Below, in pieces: positions 1 to 8,401 of a stretch of 64,000 nt of DNA. Origin of the DNA: Bog-950 sp964423405 (lineage in GTDB: Bacteria; Bacteroidota; Bacteroidia; Chitinophagales; LD1); contig CAYREY010000002.1 of the NCBI GenBank assembly GCA_964423405.1, positions 92,044-156,043 of the forward strand, written 5' to 3'. Numbering within the stretch: position 1 is the stretch's first letter; every line of letters begins with the position of its first letter. Position numbers and translations under genes: made by a program. The notes under the pieces are model-generated. The model ran no database searches. It saw nothing but the letters and a program-made list of their open reading frames with translations, and was not told the origin of the DNA.

Positions 1-1386
1 GTAAACACCATCCCAGCCATCGCTGTACTGGTCAGATTCGAATACCTTTTCGCCCCAGCGGTTGTACACCTGTAGTTTATACTTGCTCAGGTTCTTGTTT
101 AATGCGCGGAACACATCGTTTACCCCATCGCCGTTTGGCGAAAAGCCGGTAGGTATCAGCAACTCCGGGTTTACAACTGTTACAATCAGCGAGTCGGCAA
201 TGGTACAGCCGGCATCATCCGATACGGTAAGCAGATATTGAGTAGTAAGTTCGGGTGAGGCATCGGGTGTTTTACAATCGGCGCAGGTAAGTGCGGTAGG
301 TGGGGTCCAGGTGTACGATGCTACCGAGGCGGCACTGATAGCCGGGTTGAACGTAGTTGATTCGCCCTGGTTTATCTCTACATCGGGGCCGGCATTAACT
401 GTAAATTTTTTACGTGCCAATGCAAACGGCTCTGGTTGAAAATCGGCTACTGCATTAACGCTTACTGCCGATAGGCCATAGCCACTGCCCGCTGTTGGTG
501 CGCCCAGGTAGTTCCAGCGGTTAGGGGTATCCCAGTGGGCCTGGTCGGTCCAGCTACCATCGGCAGCTGCATCAAAAAACATTTTTAAATCGGCCGCATC
601 GGCACCGGCAGTTTGGTACAGGTGGTGGTAAAACACCGGGTTAACCAAACACAACTGGTCGTCGAGCGTAGTTACGTTGTAGCCATCGTTGGTGGCATCG
701 CCTTTTACTACCATAGCACCGTAGGTATTAGCATTGGCACCGGCAGGGGTAAACTCTATAGGGCGGAAAATACTGGGCGGGTTATTGTAGCCTGGCGAAC
801 CTACCGGGTACACATAAGCCACCGGTTGGTTGGTAGCACGGGCCAGGTAGCCACCGCTTACCGAGCTTACAAAACCGTTGGTACGTGTAATAGCCGATAC
901 GTTGGTGTTGCTTACCAGCATGGTGTTTACATCGGTAGCCAGTTCGGCATCGTTAAGGGCCAGTAGCCCGGTTACTTCGGCGTTTACACCTTGCTGGCGC
1001 TTAATTACGCTGCCACCACCCAGGTTAAGGTTGTTGAATGTAGTAGCAGCAGTACCGGTAATTAACTGGTTGGCGCCGTACATATCTACCCAGCTATTGC
1101 TGCCGGCGTACAGGCCATTGTTTATCCAGTTGCCGCTCAGGCGTATGGTATCGGTAGCAGCGTTAATAGCACCATCGTTGGTAATGTCGCCCTCTACTAT
1201 AAGGGTGCCGGCATTATCAATAATACCTGCGCCACCGGTTTGTGTATTGTAAAGCGAGTTGGTTTTAACCACCATCAGTGCGCCGTCTTTCATATAAATA
1301 TCGGCCCCGTTGTTATTAAACAAGGCTTGTGCGGCTGCGCTACCGGCAATAGAAAAACCCAACAGCAAAAAGTACAGTTTTTTCAT
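1..1386 (-). CDS. T9SS type B sorting-domain surface protein (3' end beyond window)
   Basis: The reading frame is open from an ATG at 1386 to the window edge, giving 462 codons without a stop, so the C-terminus is missing. Residues 1-20 form a Sec signal peptide (MKKLYFLLLGFSIAGSA). The middle is a Gly/Asn/Thr-rich region typical of large secreted Bacteroidota proteins. A PKD/Ig-like segment with a TCADC motif follows, then the start of a gliding-motility-associated C-terminal domain (IPTGFSPNGDGVNDVF, YNRWGEKVF). That domain is the type B signal for T9SS export and surface attachment. Its function beyond surface display or adhesion cannot be read from the sequence. The family call is strong; the substrate or ligand is unknown. 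Confidence 0.88.
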   Translation of the reverse strand, partial: MKKLYFLLLGFSIAGSAAAQALFNNNGADIYMKDGALMVVKTNSLYNTQTGGAGIIDNAGTLIVEGDITNDGAINAATDTIRLSGNWINNGLYAGSNSWVDMYGANQLITGTAATTFNNLNLGGGSVIKRQQGVNAEVTGLLALNDAELATDVNTMLVSNTNVSAITRTNGFVSSVSGGYLARATNQPVAYVYPVGSPGYNNPPSIFRPIEFTPAGANANTYGAMVVKGDATNDGYNVTTLDDQLCLVNPVFYHHLYQTAGADAADLKMFFDAAADGSWTDQAHWDTPNRWNYLGAPTAGSGYGLSAVSVNAVADFQPEPFALARKKFTVNAGPDVEINQGESTTFNPAISAASVASYTWTPPTALTCADCKTPDASPELTTQYLLTVSDDAGCTIADSLIVTVVNPELLIPTGFSPNGDGVNDVFRALNKNLSKYKLQVYNRWGEKVFESDQYSDGWDGVY

Positions 1387-1600
1387 ATACCTGAAAGGGA
1401 TTTGGATACAGGCAGTTAAAATAAGGTTTTTTGTTTAAATGCTCAATTATTGCCGGTTAATCTTGTTTTATAGTTAAAAACGAAATTTTACTGCATAAAA
1501 GGCTTGTTTACAAAACCATACTTCAACAAAATACGGTTGAGTAGTTGCCTGCCCCTGCCCGACAGCACGGGCTAACTTAGCGCCAAACAATTTTATTACG

Positions 1601-2572
1601 ATGAAGAAACTTACTGTAACCGCCAGCGTGCTATGTATGCTATTGCTATCCAGCTGTCTGGTATCTAAAAAGAAATACGACGAGCAGGTAGCCCTGGCCG
1701 ATAAATACAAAACCGAGAAAGAAGATTGTAACGAAAAGCTGAATGCTGCCAACGCTACTATTGATGACCTGAATAAGCAGATAGCCAACCTGGGTGCCGA
1801 GATTCAGAAGCTGAAGGATAGCAACGCTACGCTGGAGGATAAGAACAAGCGGCTGAGTGCCCTGAAAGCCGAAAGCGATGCTATTTGCCAAAAGGTAAAA
1901 GAACAACTGGACCAGATAACCAACTCATCGGCGGCAGAGAAAGATAAACTGCTGCGCCAGCTGGCCGACCGCGAGCGCGACCTGATGAACAAGGCTGCCG
2001 AACTGGATAAACTGAGCCGCGAGCTGAACGACCGCGATGCCCGCCTGCGCGAAATGGAGGCCCTGATTGCCCGTAAAGATTCGGCGGTACAGGCCCTGAA
2101 AAGCAAAATGCTGGAAGCGCTGAAAGGCTTTAACGCCGGCGACCTTACGGTATATGAAAAAGACGGAAAGATATATGTGGCACTTAGCGATAAACTATTG
2201 TTTACCAGTGGTAGCTATACGGTAGAGCCGCGCGGTAAAGAGGCCCTGAAAAAGATAGCCGAGGTGTTGAACAAGCAGGCTGATATATCGATAATGGTAG
2301 AGGGCCATACCGATAGCAAGCCGTACGTATCTAACACCAGCGGGCCTATTAACAGCAACTGGGATTTGAGCGTAATGCGTGCCAGCAGTGTAACCAAGCT
2401 ACTGGTAGATGATTATAAGCTGGAGGCCAGCCGCGTAACACCGGCGGGCAGGGGGCAGTATTTTCCGGTAGAGAGCAACGATACACCGGAAGGCCGCAGC
2501 AAAAACCGCCGTATAGAGATAGTGCTGGAGCCTGATATGAAAGGCATAATGAACATACTGAACGGCAATTAA
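1601..2572 (+). CDS. OmpA-family lipoprotein with coiled coil
   Basis: This 323-residue protein has a lipoprotein signal peptide ending LLLSSC (Cys19). Residues about 25-180 are a long charged coiled coil rich in Lys, Asp, Glu and Leu. Residues about 195-315 are an OmpA C-terminal peptidoglycan-binding domain with VEGHTDSKPY, NWDLSVMRA and GRSKNRRIEI, which hold the conserved Asp and Arg that bind diaminopimelate. It probably tethers the outer membrane to the cell wall across the periplasm through the coiled coil. It stands alone and is closed by a strong terminator at 2596-2628. The family is certain; the exact role is inferred. Confidence 0.92.
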   Translation: MKKLTVTASVLCMLLLSSCLVSKKKYDEQVALADKYKTEKEDCNEKLNAANATIDDLNKQIANLGAEIQKLKDSNATLEDKNKRLSALKAESDAICQKVKEQLDQITNSSAAEKDKLLRQLADRERDLMNKAAELDKLSRELNDRDARLREMEALIARKDSAVQALKSKMLEALKGFNAGDLTVYEKDGKIYVALSDKLLFTSGSYTVEPRGKEALKKIAEVLNKQADISIMVEGHTDSKPYVSNTSGPINSNWDLSVMRASSVTKLLVDDYKLEASRVTPAGRGQYFPVESNDTPEGRSKNRRIEIVLEPDMKGIMNILNGN

Positions 2573-2595
2573 TAGTATCTGCCAACTTTTGCAAA

Positions 2596-2628
2596 AGCGG
2601 TACTGCCCAAGGCAGTACCGCTTTTTTT
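2596..2628 (+). terminator. Rho-independent terminator after the OmpA gene
   Basis: A perfect 12-bp stem (AGCGGTACTGCC / GGCAGTACCGCT) with a 3-base loop is followed by seven T. It lies 23 bases after the OmpA stop. It also argues that tatC starts downstream of it, at 2667. Confidence 0.93.
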
Positions 2629-2666
2629 GTTCACTAATCCATCAATCCATCTTTTATATTCGCGCC

Positions 2667-3500
2667 ATGTTTGCCAAAGAGAGGGAGAACCCCGAGGCCG
2701 AAATGGGTTTTTTTGAGCATGTAGAGGCGTTGCGCTGGCACCTGCTGCGCTCGGTTATTGCCATTGTGGTATGTGCATCGGTAGTGGGGTACTATTACGA
2801 TATAGTATTTGATAAGATAATACTGGGCATTACCTCTAAAGATTTTCCCACCTACCGGTTAATGTGCCAGGTAGGCGAGCGCCTGAACCTGAAAGAAGCT
2901 ATATGTATAGATAAAGACATACCGCTGGTGTTGCAGAACATATCTATGTTCGGGCAGGTAACCCTGCTGGTGCAGTACTCGCTGATAATAGGGTTGGTGC
3001 TGGCTTTTCCATACCTGATTTTTGAAATGTGGCGTTTTGTGGCCCCGGCGCTGAACGAGAAGCAGCAAAAGAAAACATCGCAGATAATACTGGCCTGTTC
3101 GTTTTTCTTTTTTGTGGGGGTGCTGTTCTGCTACTTTATAATTATTCCCTTTTCGGTAAACTTTGCTGTCAACTTTTCTATCAGCAGTAAAATACAAAAC
3201 ATATTTACGGTAGAGAACTACATCGATTTTTTTACGGTAATGCTGCTGGCTATTGGCCTTGTGTTTGAGCTGCCTATGATAGTGTACTTCCTGTCGCGCT
3301 TTGGTATACTGGGCGCGCAAACCATGCGTAACGTGCGCCGCTATGCGGTGGTGGTAATACTGATAGTGGCCGGCATACTTACTCCATCACCCGATGTGTT
3401 TACACAGGCGCTGGTAGCGGTGCCTATTTACTTTTTATACGAGTTCAGTATTTTTATTGCAGCACGTAACGATAGAAAACGAACAGCACAATCAAACTAA
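2667..3500 (+). CDS. tatC: Sec-independent protein translocase TatC
   Basis: TatC is the multi-spanning core of the twin-arginine translocase, which exports folded proteins. The N-terminal part has the family's MGFFEHVEALRWHLLRS element, the cytoplasmic site that binds twin-arginine signals. Six hydrophobic segments follow, and FVAPALNEKQ and LTPSPDVFTQ match family landmarks. An ATG at 2667 gives 277 residues, the usual TatC length. The frame extends upstream to 2589, but that extension would run through the OmpA terminator, so I reject it. No tatA/B is visible nearby. rpiB follows 13 bases later and is probably co-transcribed. Confidence 0.93.
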   Translation: MFAKERENPEAEMGFFEHVEALRWHLLRSVIAIVVCASVVGYYYDIVFDKIILGITSKDFPTYRLMCQVGERLNLKEAICIDKDIPLVLQNISMFGQVTLLVQYSLIIGLVLAFPYLIFEMWRFVAPALNEKQQKKTSQIILACSFFFFVGVLFCYFIIIPFSVNFAVNFSISSKIQNIFTVENYIDFFTVMLLAIGLVFELPMIVYFLSRFGILGAQTMRNVRRYAVVVILIVAGILTPSPDVFTQALVAVPIYFLYEFSIFIAARNDRKRTAQSN

Positions 3501-3513
3501 AAAAAAAAACAGT

Positions 3514-3942
3514 ATGCGCATAGCTTTTGGCGGCGACCATGCCGGATACGAATACAAACAAGAATTGGTTAAAACCCTGCAGGAGCAGGGCTATGAGGTG
3601 AAAGACTTTGGCCCTTTTAGCGCCGATAGTGTTGACTACCCCGACTTTGTACACCCGGTAGCTACTGCTGTAGAGAACGGTGAATTTGATTTTGGTGTAC
3701 TGATATGTGGCAGCGCCAACGGTGTGGCTATGACCGCCAATAAACACCAGGGCATACGTGCCGGTATAGCCTGGGGTAAAGAACTGGCCCAGCTAACCCG
3801 CCAGCATAACAATGCCAACGTACTTTGTTTACCGGCCAGGTTTATATCGCTGGAGGTAGCAAAGGAATGTGTAGCTGCATTTTTAGAAACTGCGTTTGAA
3901 GGTGGCCGCCACCAGAACCGCGTAAACAAAATAAGCTGCTAA
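3514..3942 (+). CDS. rpiB: Ribose-5-phosphate isomerase B
   Basis: The enzyme interconverts ribose-5-phosphate and ribulose-5-phosphate in the pentose phosphate pathway. The 142-residue product from the ATG at 3514 has the family's GGDHAGYEYK N-terminus and the active-site Cys in LICGSANGVAMTANK. It also has the phosphate-binding HNNANVLCLPAR segment and the C-terminal FEGGRHQNRV. The codon stretch upstream of 3514 in the same frame overlaps tatC and adds nothing conserved. One oddity is Ala in the CGSxNG anion-hole loop, where most RpiB proteins have Gly. It lies directly after tatC and before a small conserved gene on the same strand. Confidence 0.93.
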   Translation: MRIAFGGDHAGYEYKQELVKTLQEQGYEVKDFGPFSADSVDYPDFVHPVATAVENGEFDFGVLICGSANGVAMTANKHQGIRAGIAWGKELAQLTRQHNNANVLCLPARFISLEVAKECVAAFLETAFEGGRHQNRVNKISC

Positions 3943-3978
3943 GCGTAGCACAGTTTTAAATACAAACCACAAATAAAT

Positions 3979-4515
3979 ATGGGCGATTATAATCTGGGCG
4001 TGGGCTCGCGTATAGAGCACCCCAAGTATGGCAAAGGTGTAATAGTAGATATGGACACCGAGTATTACTCGATATGGTTTAAAGACGGCGGCTCTACCCG
4101 CGGCATAGCCCGCGATTTTGAAGGGCTTACCGTGCTGGAAAGAACAGCCGCCGATGTAGTGCCTATTACACTGGAAGATGTGAAGAAAGCCATCCGCGAA
4201 GTAGTAGAAGAGAAAAGCGATATGCAGGAGATAGTGCCACTGGCCAACCGGTGGAACGATGGAATGCTGATTATTAAATCGGCCGACGCCAGCATACAGG
4301 CTAAGGAAGTGCCCATTGAAACATTCTTCCACAAAATAGTAATGCTGCGCGACCGCCTGCGGGTAATGGAGCAGAAGGTAAACGCCCACAGCAAACTAAC
4401 CGATGAAGAGAAGATAGAGTTGCAGCAATACATATCGCGTATATACGGCTCGCTTACTACGTTTAATGTGTTGTTTAAAAATGCAGAGGACCAGTTTAAG
4501 GGAACGGGAGGGTAA
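3979..4515 (+). CDS. Conserved protein with a UvrD-C-type Tudor-like N-terminus
   Basis: The 178-residue product is soluble, with no signal peptide or membrane segment. Residues 5-50 (GVGSRIEHPKYGKGVIVDM, then a WFKDGG turn) resemble the small SH3/Tudor-like domain found in CarD and at the C-terminus of UvrD-type helicases, including the one at 52.1 kb. The rest is predicted helical with many charged residues. I know no function for this Bacteroidota protein. The N-terminal resemblance suggests contact with RNA polymerase or a nucleic-acid machine, but this is inference. It ends before the bidirectional terminator at 4581. Confidence 0.75.
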   Translation: MGDYNLGVGSRIEHPKYGKGVIVDMDTEYYSIWFKDGGSTRGIARDFEGLTVLERTAADVVPITLEDVKKAIREVVEEKSDMQEIVPLANRWNDGMLIIKSADASIQAKEVPIETFFHKIVMLRDRLRVMEQKVNAHSKLTDEEKIELQQYISRIYGSLTTFNVLFKNAEDQFKGTGG

Positions 4516-4580
4516 GTAACTTTTGCCGTCATTGCGACGAGCACATTAGAATGTTATTGATACTACCAATGCTTATACAA

Positions 4581-4614
4581 AACAGCCCGTGCTTATTAAG
4601 CACGGGCTGTTTTT
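4581..4614. terminator. Bidirectional terminator between convergent genes
   Basis: A 14-bp perfect stem (AACAGCCCGTGCTT / AAGCACGGGCTGTT) with a 3-base loop has T-rich sequence on its right and A-rich sequence on its left. It can therefore stop transcription from both the 3979 gene and the convergent kynA. Confidence 0.92.
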
Positions 4615-4638
4615 ATTTACAAGATAGCACAACGTTGT

Positions 4639-5673
4639 TTAATCCATCTCAAACCCTAAACGCTTGTTAAGGGCCGATGATAGCTTAGGTAGTTGGTTGC
4701 GCTCGATGATATAAGAAGTAAGCTCGGCAAACTCGCTGAAAATATAATGACTGGCCAGTGCGCCCTGCAGGTAGCCTTTGCCGGTGCTGCCACCGGTACC
4801 GGTACGGGTGCCTATCATGCGGTGTACCATGTTCATGTGGCGGTAGCGCCAGGCACTAAGGGTGTTATCTATCTCCAGCAGGTTATTAATTAACTGAAAA
4901 GGGGCCTGCAGTAACGGGTAATCGCGGTACAACATAATAAACAAAGCCGCGCGGCGTGCTTTGGGGCTCAGGCTCCACTCTGGTTTTTTGTCGGTACTAA
5001 GCACGGCTTCCTCAAAACGGCTAAGGTTAAACTTTTCACCCTCGCCCAGGCTTTGCTGATATATCTCGTTGTATTTTTTCCAGAACGAATGAACGCCATC
5101 GGTGTTAACCGGTTCGGCCCAGTATTGCGGGTTATCGAAAAACGGCATACGCTCCAGCCAGTCGTTTACCAGATCTATCAGTGGTTTTTTATTCTCTACG
5201 TCTTCAATAATTTTTTTGTCTTCGGGGCGTAGTTGGCTTACATAGTACTCCTTACCATGGCGGTTGGCCATGCGTAGGCCCAGGTTGGCCTCTAGCACTT
5301 TAAACTGTATGCTCTGAAAACCCGAAGCCGGGCGCAACCGGTTACGGAAATCGAGAAAATCGAGCGGGGTCATGGTCTCCAGTATGTTTACCTTATCTAC
5401 CAGTATCTGTAGTATGGTAATTACGCGGTTAAGGCGGTGGTTAGCGGTAAATAAATCGGGGCTGTTGTCCTGTATGTTTGGCTTGGCCATAATATCCATT
5501 ACCGAACCTACCTCAAACAATATCTGTTTAAACCAAAGTTCGTACGACTGGTGAATAACGATGAACAACATTTCATCGTGTGCATGGTCGTTAGCCTTAT
5601 CGCTTTCCAGTTCCTGTGCGTTTAGTATTTTATTCAGTTGCAGGTAATCGCTGTAGTATACTCCGTCTTTCAT
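4639..5673 (-). CDS. kynA: Tryptophan 2,3-dioxygenase
   Basis: The 344-residue protein opens the indole ring of L-tryptophan to N-formylkynurenine using a haem cofactor. Family landmarks are visible: the DEMLFIVIHQSYELWFKQ helix, FRNRLRPASGFQS with the substrate-binding Arg, the haem-ligand His region HMNMVHRMIG, and the GTGGSTGKGYL loop over the active site. The length is typical of bacterial enzymes. No other kynurenine-pathway gene lies in the window, so it may serve catabolism or an NAD route encoded elsewhere. The start at 5673 fits the usual N-terminus (MKDGVYYSDYLQL). Confidence 0.96.
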   Translation of the reverse strand: MKDGVYYSDYLQLNKILNAQELESDKANDHAHDEMLFIVIHQSYELWFKQILFEVGSVMDIMAKPNIQDNSPDLFTANHRLNRVITILQILVDKVNILETMTPLDFLDFRNRLRPASGFQSIQFKVLEANLGLRMANRHGKEYYVSQLRPEDKKIIEDVENKKPLIDLVNDWLERMPFFDNPQYWAEPVNTDGVHSFWKKYNEIYQQSLGEGEKFNLSRFEEAVLSTDKKPEWSLSPKARRAALFIMLYRDYPLLQAPFQLINNLLEIDNTLSAWRYRHMNMVHRMIGTRTGTGGSTGKGYLQGALASHYIFSEFAELTSYIIERNQLPKLSSALNKRLGFEMD

Positions 5674-5741
5674 AATGGTATGTTTATGGAGTAAATATGA
5701 AAACTTCTGTATAAACCCGTGTATGATTTAAAACAGGACTT

Positions 5742-6302
5742 TTAGGTCTTTTTTTGTGCCCAGTGGTTCATCCACCACAAAATGAGCAGAAAAAACATAC
5801 CGTAGCTCATAACCAGATACACGCGGGTGTGGGCCAACTCGAAAAACTGTTCGTAGCAGCAGGCTTCGGTAATACCCAGTGCAACAAGCCTTACAATATT
5901 GATAGCGTAAATACAAAAGATGCCGAAAGGTATGTACCATAGCTTGTGTTTAACCGGACCTTTGTAGGCAGCAATAAAACCTGAATAGATAACACATACC
6001 GACACCCCCAAACAGTGGTTAGCCAGAAAAAACCCCGGTGTGCCGCTGATGATAATATTGCGTGGGTTGTAAACCAGTGTATAGCCCAGCAGATGGCGTA
6101 AAATAAGTGCAGCCGGTTTAATGGTGATAAAAGCAAACCAGTTGGTAAATGCCACCCAGCATTGGTTTAGAAAAGTACCCTCGCGGTTAAACAGAAAAAA
6201 AAGCACTTTCCATATTGCATATACCATTAAAACATTGATGATAAAAGCCGCCGGGGCAATAAGTTTACTATCGGGAAAATGCTTATGGAGCAGCCTTTGC
6301 AT
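5742..6302 (-). CDS. Exosortase/archaeosortase-family transpeptidase
   Basis: This 186-residue polytopic protein carries the three signature residues of the exosortase superfamily. They are Cys97 in LANHCLGVSV, Arg138 in NIVRLVAL and His158 in AHTRVYLV, each at the edge of a membrane helix. These enzymes cut a C-terminal tripartite signal from secreted substrates and transfer them to an envelope acceptor. It lies 9 bases after a polytopic membrane protein and downstream of a GldB-like lipoprotein, so the three probably form one transcript. I found no protein with a clear PEP-CTERM-like tail in the window. The subfamily is not determined. Confidence 0.85.
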   Translation of the reverse strand: MQRLLHKHFPDSKLIAPAAFIINVLMVYAIWKVLFFLFNREGTFLNQCWVAFTNWFAFITIKPAALILRHLLGYTLVYNPRNIIISGTPGFFLANHCLGVSVCVIYSGFIAAYKGPVKHKLWYIPFGIFCIYAINIVRLVALGITEACCYEQFFELAHTRVYLVMSYGMFFLLILWWMNHWAQKKT

Positions 6303-6311
6303 GGCACCGCT

Positions 6312-7169
6312 TTACGAGATAAAAATGCCGCGCCAGAAATACTTGATAAATGCAACAAAAGCTGCCAGAATAATAGGAATAATAAACCCGGGGGTTTGTA
6401 GTACTTTATATTTCAGTACATCATCTTTTAGTATTTCCAGATAAAATAGCGCTATCCAGCTAACCAACAGGGCTATGCCTATAACAAAAATATAGATGCC
6501 ATGCACAAACATATTCATAGGAAACGTGAGTGCTGTAGTGGCTACGGCACCTATTACAAATGGTACCACGGCGGTTTCTATAAAGTACTGGCGGCGGCGC
6601 GATGATTTGTTTACCTTGCTGAACGAATACGAAAAACTTAGGAACATTTTAGGATAGTTGATAGCAAAGTAAAGCAGTAGTACTACAAACAGTACGTTAG
6701 TGGCGTACACAAATGGCGCCGGCAAAAACCACCAGGCAAATACCACGGCAAAATTCTGGTAGAAAGGAGAGTTGAACTCATTGGCACCAAACGATGCAAC
6801 GATGCCCTGCGCGGCAAAAATAGAAGTGCCTATAACAAAGCACCATAATAAAAATACATTCAGTATAGCCGGTTTACGTTTTACACGATCGAAAATGTAA
6901 AGCATGAGTAAGCCAAACAGCAACGCAAATACAGCATATGAGCTATAAATAAGGGTAACCTTTAAGCGCGACCATTTATTGCCATTAAGCATAAAGCGGA
7001 TACCAAAGTAAAAGATGTTGGCATCGAACTTAAAAAACTTACCTACCATGGCCATGCTGAAAAAACCACCGAACGTGATGATGGCATAAGCCAATACGAA
7101 ACAAACGGTGGAGTTAAAAATCCGTATCAGTTTGTCGTACCACTGCTCTTTGCCTTTTGTATCTAGCAT
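6312..7169 (-). CDS. Polytopic membrane protein of unknown function, exosortase neighbour
   Basis: The 285-residue product has about seven or eight hydrophobic helices separated by short loops, with a cytoplasmic Lys/Arg cluster (KVNKSSRRRQ) near residue 190. I recognise no family motif. Its place between a GldB-like lipoprotein gene (45 bases upstream) and an exosortase (9 bases downstream) suggests that it works with the exosortase, perhaps as a substrate-handling or glycan-related partner. This is inferred from gene order only. A plain unannotated envelope protein is equally possible. Confidence 0.7.
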   Translation of the reverse strand: MLDTKGKEQWYDKLIRIFNSTVCFVLAYAIITFGGFFSMAMVGKFFKFDANIFYFGIRFMLNGNKWSRLKVTLIYSSYAVFALLFGLLMLYIFDRVKRKPAILNVFLLWCFVIGTSIFAAQGIVASFGANEFNSPFYQNFAVVFAWWFLPAPFVYATNVLFVVLLLYFAINYPKMFLSFSYSFSKVNKSSRRRQYFIETAVVPFVIGAVATTALTFPMNMFVHGIYIFVIGIALLVSWIALFYLEILKDDVLKYKVLQTPGFIIPIILAAFVAFIKYFWRGIFIS

Positions 7170-7214
7170 ACTATCACCGGGTTGATTGTGCCCAAAGATA
7201 TGATTTTGCCTGTA

Positions 7215-8276
7215 TCAGAAAACAGATTTTGACGGACGGTACCGGGCTTTCTGTAAAATAGTTTTGGCATCATATTTAGTTAACAAATCGTGTAACGAAA
7301 TGTTGTTGCCGGTTTCTTTCATAAACTGCCTTACTATCTGTAAACCAATCCAGCTACCCAGGTTGCCGGGTGCTTCGGCGGGCATACCGGTTATGCCGGG
7401 GCCTTCGTCCAGATAGCGTTTTTGGTCCATGTAGTTGTCTTTATACAGCAGGTCTTTATCGTTCAAAAACTTCCATATTTCTACTTCGTTGGCCTCGCAC
7501 CAAGATGTTTGAGTGGCCGTAAAGCCAACTATCAGGCTATCGGGTGCATCGGGCAATACGTAGCTGAGGAAATACACTTTTTTACCTTTATCAACCATCG
7601 CTTCTACCAGTTGCTTACCACGCGAAAGCTCTTCATCGCCAAAGTACAGGTTGTACAATACCTCCATAGCATTGCGGTTAATGTATTCGGGGCGCATTTT
7701 GTGTTGCAGGTAACTGTACACACCGGCGCTGTCGTAATCGGTATAGTTGGGCCCAAGGTATTGGTCTAGCCCAATGCCAAGTATGTTGTTTTCGTACGTA
7801 AAGGCACCAATAGAAAAGCCCGAGTTGATGGTAACTACTTTAGGTGCCTGCATTTCGGGTACGTAATGCTTAAAGTATTTAAGCGATTGGGTTAGCTCTT
7901 CCTCTACCTCTTTTGTGTCGGCAAATTTTTTATCAATAGCAGCTTGAATACGTGTAATATACGCATCGGTGAGAAACTTATGCAGGGCTTCTTTTTCAAT
8001 ATTAGCAGTATCGCCGGCGGGGCGGGGGCCTATTACAAACTGGCTTACATAAAAATCGAAAAAGCTGCCATATTGGTTTTGCAGTTTGTATAGCTGTTCG
8101 TCGGTAATATTGGCGGTATCAATACCAAACAGGTCTTTATCAAAACGTTGCAGATTTACCTGTAGGTTGATATTAGATACATCGGGCTTTGGGCGGCTTT
8201 GTTTTTTGCCAAACCAGTTACAACCCGCCAACAGCAACATACTAAGTGTTGCTAATACAATAACACTCTTTTTCAT
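7215..8276 (-). CDS. gldB: GldB-like gliding-motility lipoprotein
   Basis: From the ATG at 8276 the product is about 353 residues, with a lipoprotein signal ending LLLAGC. An in-frame ATG at 8297 would put seven extra residues before the signal peptide. Features match the GldB family: the early LQRFDKDLF, the GLDQYLGPNY segment in the middle, and the C-terminal GNLGSWIGLQIVRQFM preceded by NEVEIWKFL. In Flavobacterium GldB is needed for gliding and T9SS-linked functions. Many Bacteroidota without gliding also carry homologues. It is the first gene of a likely operon with a membrane protein and an exosortase, an unusual pairing. Confidence 0.82.
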   Translation of the reverse strand: MKKSVIVLATLSMLLLAGCNWFGKKQSRPKPDVSNINLQVNLQRFDKDLFGIDTANITDEQLYKLQNQYGSFFDFYVSQFVIGPRPAGDTANIEKEALHKFLTDAYITRIQAAIDKKFADTKEVEEELTQSLKYFKHYVPEMQAPKVVTINSGFSIGAFTYENNILGIGLDQYLGPNYTDYDSAGVYSYLQHKMRPEYINRNAMEVLYNLYFGDEELSRGKQLVEAMVDKGKKVYFLSYVLPDAPDSLIVGFTATQTSWCEANEVEIWKFLNDKDLLYKDNYMDQKRYLDEGPGITGMPAEAPGNLGSWIGLQIVRQFMKETGNNISLHDLLTKYDAKTILQKARYRPSKSVF

Positions 8277-8401
8277 TAAAACATTTGTTTTTTGCATAGG
8301 CTAAATGGCTATAATAATGTAGGTTAGCACCATGCATTAGATGTTGCTAAAATGCAAAAATCTGAGGCAAATCAACTAAGACAGATAAAAACCCTTGCAC
8401 T

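Noticed and set aside
613..1252. Plus-strand open frames at 613-966 and 878-1252
   Set aside because: They lie opposite the clear T9SS type B gene on the minus strand, which has a signal peptide and a recognisable C-terminal domain. Their products are low-complexity shadows.
2589..2666. Longer N-terminus for TatC starting at 2589
   Set aside because: It would be translated from the OmpA terminator hairpin and has no TatC-like residues. ATG 2667 gives the family's normal start.
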